Assembly: GCA_029945375.1 (NCBI GenBank)
Contig: CM057066.1
Location: forward strand, 1,736,001-1,800,000
Length of the DNA stretch: 64,000 nt
Reading direction: 5' to 3'
Source of the DNA: Agaricus subrufescens
Lineage: Eukaryota > Basidiomycota > Agaricomycetes > Agaricales > Agaricaceae
The stretch's first letter is position 1; each line of letters opens with the position of its first letter. Made by a program: the position numbers and the translations under genes. This document shows positions 60,955-64,000 of the stretch, one piece after another. The notes beneath the pieces were generated by a model, which saw only the letters and a program-made list of their open reading frames with translations, did not search any database and was not told the DNA's origin.

Positions 60955-63806
60955 TCAATCAACAGCCTGAACACCGTCGTAAGCGGGTAACCGCTGACAA
61001 GCTTCAGCCCAATCGATAGTCCCATCCACCAATCCCGTCAGAGCGGCAATCACATCATCGATAGAACCAATTCTTTGATCCATAGTATCACGTTCTCTGA
61101 GAACCAGAAAAGGGGCACGGGAATACGTTAAGAATGTAGAAACAAAGGAACGAATTAAAAAGTTAAAAAAAGCATTTGCCACAAAATGAGATGACTGGAA
61201 CTTACCGAAGTGTCATAGTATGATTTTGTACAGCTATTTTGCACGGCGTCCGCATTAACAGCCCCAAGCCGCATGGATGTAACATCAGAAAGTCGTGTTG
61301 CCAGTTTAGGTTGATTGATTCGGGAATGAATCGGTATTGAATGAGATAAGTGATTAATGTAACAAAGGAAATAACGGCGGCAAAGATAAAGATGGTCAGC
61401 CACAGGTCAGCGGTGGATTGATATTAGGTTTGACGTACAAGCAAAATCAATCGTTACTCCGTAAGGTGTGCCGAGCTCATCGTTCCGAGCATATCGTTTT
61501 CCGATGGACGTATTAGAATCATCCACACGAGAGAAAATACCCGCACGGCGAAGCTTAGTGGCTTTTGTAAACAAAGTCAAAAGAAAGGTATAAGAGTCAG
61601 ATGGTCAGCATATGGAATCGGGGCACACATGCCCAGAGAACTGGGGGGTGAGTCAAAATGGATCCAACTCACAAACTTCTTGTACCAGAGGATCAAATTC
61701 AGTGCGTGCACTTAAAGGCACGATGAGGACCTTGGTAGGGGCCACCACGGGCGGTATCGAAAGCACCTAAGATTAGTTATGAATGGTCAGTAAATCGAAA
61801 CATCTACTCAAAGAGTCAGGGTACTCACACCACGCTCTACGTCCGATTCTCTGCTCCAAAAGCTATGTTCAAGGAGGGTGTAAAGGATACGGCCAAGGCC
61901 GAAAGATGGTTCGATAACGTTTGGAGTAAACTCCCGGACTGATGATATACAATAAAATCAAGCGGAAGTGATGAATTAGAGTTACAGATGGTTACATCAG
62001 ATTTCGGCAGGTACTCACTTGACTGTTTGAAAGTCTTACGCTCAATAGTAAGGATATCTGGAGATAACTGGAACTCCTTGCCATCCTGGGAGGTGATAAT
62101 TGCGGAGCTAAATCCAAGAGTACGGAATCAGAAAGGGATCGGTGACAATAGATGATTGGTGACCGCCACCTAATCTTCACTCACCCTTGCATGAGTTGAC
62201 CTTTGATTTTGATCAAAGCGGCTTCATCCAAGGATTCCACGGTCTTTTGAATAATGCCTGCATCTTGCTTGAAAGTCTTGCCCAAATTCTTTTTGTTCCA
62301 TTCTACTGCTTCTCTTTCCGTCACGATGGGTTCCTTTAGTGCTTGGCGGACAACCAGTGGATGGCCCGTCTTTGCGGTGTGCACGGACAGATCATACGCG
62401 GCCCGATCCGCGCATCCAACACACTCCGTCCAGCCAGTCGAGTTATGGATCTCTGCGTCCCAACAATCAGTCGCGTAGTGCGCCATCTCGTTACCCATAT
62501 GTTGACGGAATCGCAAGCGTTCAGGATTAATGCCAATCTTGATGAGAAATTGGTATATCCGCGCAACAAAATAACCGAGGGTCTCATTGGCGATGATACC
62601 CTTGTCTACGGCCTCGCCAACAGCCATTTTGACCGTTTGACTGCTCCCGTTTTCTTGGACATGCCGATCGAGTAGATAGATTTCAACACCACGTACTTCA
62701 CCGAACTTGTCGTGATCCTTTTCCTCTGGATCCACATAATGTTCGATTTCCGCCATCGTGAATTCACGTACACGGAGAAGGCCAGCACGGGGTGAGATTT
62801 CGTTCCGGAAAGAGCGGCCGATTTGTGCAGACGCGAACGGAACTCGACCATTATTGTATTCCAGAAGGCGAGAGAAGTTGAGGAAATGACCCTGGGCCGT
62901 CTCAGGGCGGAGATAACTGTAGTGGTATATATTGAGACACCTAAATGCTGACGAGCCAAACTTGAGTAACGAACCCTGGATGCTGACCAGTGGGGCCGAT
63001 GCTACTGGTGAACATGAGATTGAACTGTTGGGGTTCGCCAACCTCATTATCGGTGTCCGGGTTACGGATTTTGTGAGTACGACAAAGCTCTCCGAGCTGG
63101 GGACCGGTATAATTGTCCAACTGATAACTCATCTTAAGCATCAAAAAGCATACAAGTAAAACTACGGTCCACGCACCTGAGCCAAGATGGTCTCATACTC
63201 TTTTACGACAGCATCATCAAGTACAACAGCAGCAGCCTTGGCGTTCTTTTTCTTCTTTTTCTTGTCCTTGTCGTCCTGAGGAGCGGCGGCAACGCCTCTC
63301 GCTTCCAAATTACCGGCGAGTCTCGCCTCAAGGACGTTTTTTACAAGATGGTCGGCGCGGAGAACATCTCCAGTTTTAGTATCCTTGACCATCCAATCAG
63401 CGAAACGTGCTACGTGTCCAGACGTCTCAAACACGGGAGAAGGAGTCATAATGGTAGTATCCAGTTCGAGCATGCCTTCTTCCACAATGAAGTGTTTGCG
63501 CCACTCCGAGATGATGTTTGCCTGCAAAGCAGAACCTGGCGGGCCATAATCATACAAGCCAGCCACACCTAGCGCAACAGGTCATTACAGATCCACGATC
63601 GAAGAAAACAGCGAGATACCTCCGTAAATTTCAAAGGCAGGGGCGTAGAAAAATCTTCTGTTGAGCAGGGCATCGAGACGGGTCTTCTCGAACGGGTGCG
63701 CTGTCTTGTTCACCGTCGTAGGCATTGTGGACTGGAAGCGACGATGAAGGGAGCGATAAGAAGTTGTGATACGAAAATGGAGACCTCCATATGCAAATCG
63801 CATCAA
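60955..63806 (-). CDS. GRS1: Glycyl-tRNA synthetase (eukaryotic type, class IIA), cytosolic and mitochondrial
   Basis: Ten exons on the minus strand: 63806 (or 63725)-63620, 63568-63177, 63132-62975, 62916-62185, 62107-62019, 61938-61829, 61766-61673, 61561-61439, 61233-61206 and 61096-60955. They give 657 residues from the ATG at 63725 or 684 from 63806. It charges tRNA-Gly. Signatures in order are [19 protein letters not shown], the glycine-pocket block [17 protein letters not shown], and motif 2 ([20 protein letters not shown]). Motif 3 lies in [14 protein letters not shown]. The anticodon-binding domain has [16 protein letters not shown] and [19 protein letters not shown] Lys-rich insert ([11 protein letters not shown]) is fungal-like. 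The 27 residues before the inner Met contain five Arg, no acidic residue and many Ser/Thr, as in a mitochondrial presequence. One gene may therefore serve both compartments through two starts. Confidence 0.95.
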
Positions 63807-63848
63807 GGTTCTTGCTACAGCTTTATTGACATTTGTTTACTACCGACT

Positions 63849-64000
63849 CTACCTACTCAGCTCACGTATAATCGCTTCAGGGCCCCGCTCTACCCAGACG
63901 TTTGGGCCTACGCGCTCACAGCCCTTTGAAAACATGAAGTCATTATCCGGAACAAACACCCAATGTGATGGATCCGGAGGCGGTACAGAGGTCACGGCCT
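63849..64000 (-). CDS. 3' end of an unidentified gene, cut by window edge
   Basis: An open minus-strand frame enters from the right edge (first full codon at 63998) and runs 49 codons to TAG at 63851-63849. Readable parts are PPPDPSHWVFVPDNDFMF, CERVGPNVWVERG and the end EAIIRELSR. The composition looks protein-like. The stop is only 43 bp before the outer start of glycyl-tRNA synthetase. I do not recognise the family, and the frame could still be chance. Confidence 0.4.
   Translation of the reverse strand, partial: AVTSVPPPDPSHWVFVPDNDFMFSKGCERVGPNVWVERGPEAIIRELSR

Overview
This window is fungal nuclear DNA, most likely from a mushroom-forming basidiomycete (Agaricomycetes). The evidence is that nearly every gene is broken by many short introns of about 48-85 nt with GT..AG ends. 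The tRNA genes are eukaryotic and one carries an intron next to the anticodon. The gene families also fit: CAP10-type GT90 glycosyltransferases, an aryl-alcohol-oxidase-like GMC enzyme, a glyoxal-oxidase-type copper radical oxidase and a basidiomycete-type seven-helix membrane protein. No species can be named from the sequence alone.

Layout. Bases 1-6.6 kb hold two GT90 genes (the first cut by the window edge) flanking a secreted GMC oxidoreductase, all on the minus strand. Bases 7.8-35.5 kb are dominated by nine paralogues of one class I glutamine amidotransferase-like (GATase1) gene. Five lie head to tail on the plus strand (7.8-19.8 kb), two are inverted (19.9-24.0 kb), and two more are on the plus strand (31.7-35.5 kb). 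Two ordinary single-copy genes interrupt the array: a serine palmitoyltransferase small-subunit homologue (26.1-26.6 kb) and a Ser/Pro-rich four-helix membrane protein (28.4-31.0 kb). A GT90 remnant lies just after the last copy. Bases 36.3-36.9 kb hold an AT-rich element with a tRNA-like core. Bases 38-49.3 kb are dense with conserved genes: glyoxal oxidase, SUMO-activating enzyme Uba2, tRNA-Asp, a PNPOx-like flavoprotein and a 1432-residue NYN-domain protein. Bases 49.3-61 kb are gene-poor, holding the seven-helix protein, tRNA-Lys and a small coiled-coil protein. Bases 61-63.8 kb encode glycyl-tRNA synthetase, followed by the 3' end of another minus-strand gene.

The amidotransferase array is the most unusual feature. 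All intact copies share the same four-exon structure: exon 2 is 93 nt and exon 3 is 137 nt in every one. Several share a proximal promoter module in which a CATACAnGA box lies exactly 11 bp before a TATA box in five copies. Most keep the Cys-His-Glu triad, but one otherwise intact copy has Cys changed to Ser, one inverted copy is a decayed pseudogene that lost both Cys and His, and one has a stop plus a frameshift. This is a lineage-specific family in active birth and death. Its substrate is unknown; a gamma-glutamyl hydrolase or peptidase role is a reasonable but untested idea.

Exon coordinates were derived by hand from reading frame, splice signals and family similarity. For most genes the exon lengths sum to a multiple of three. 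The GMC gene is the exception: its exons were only partly resolved.
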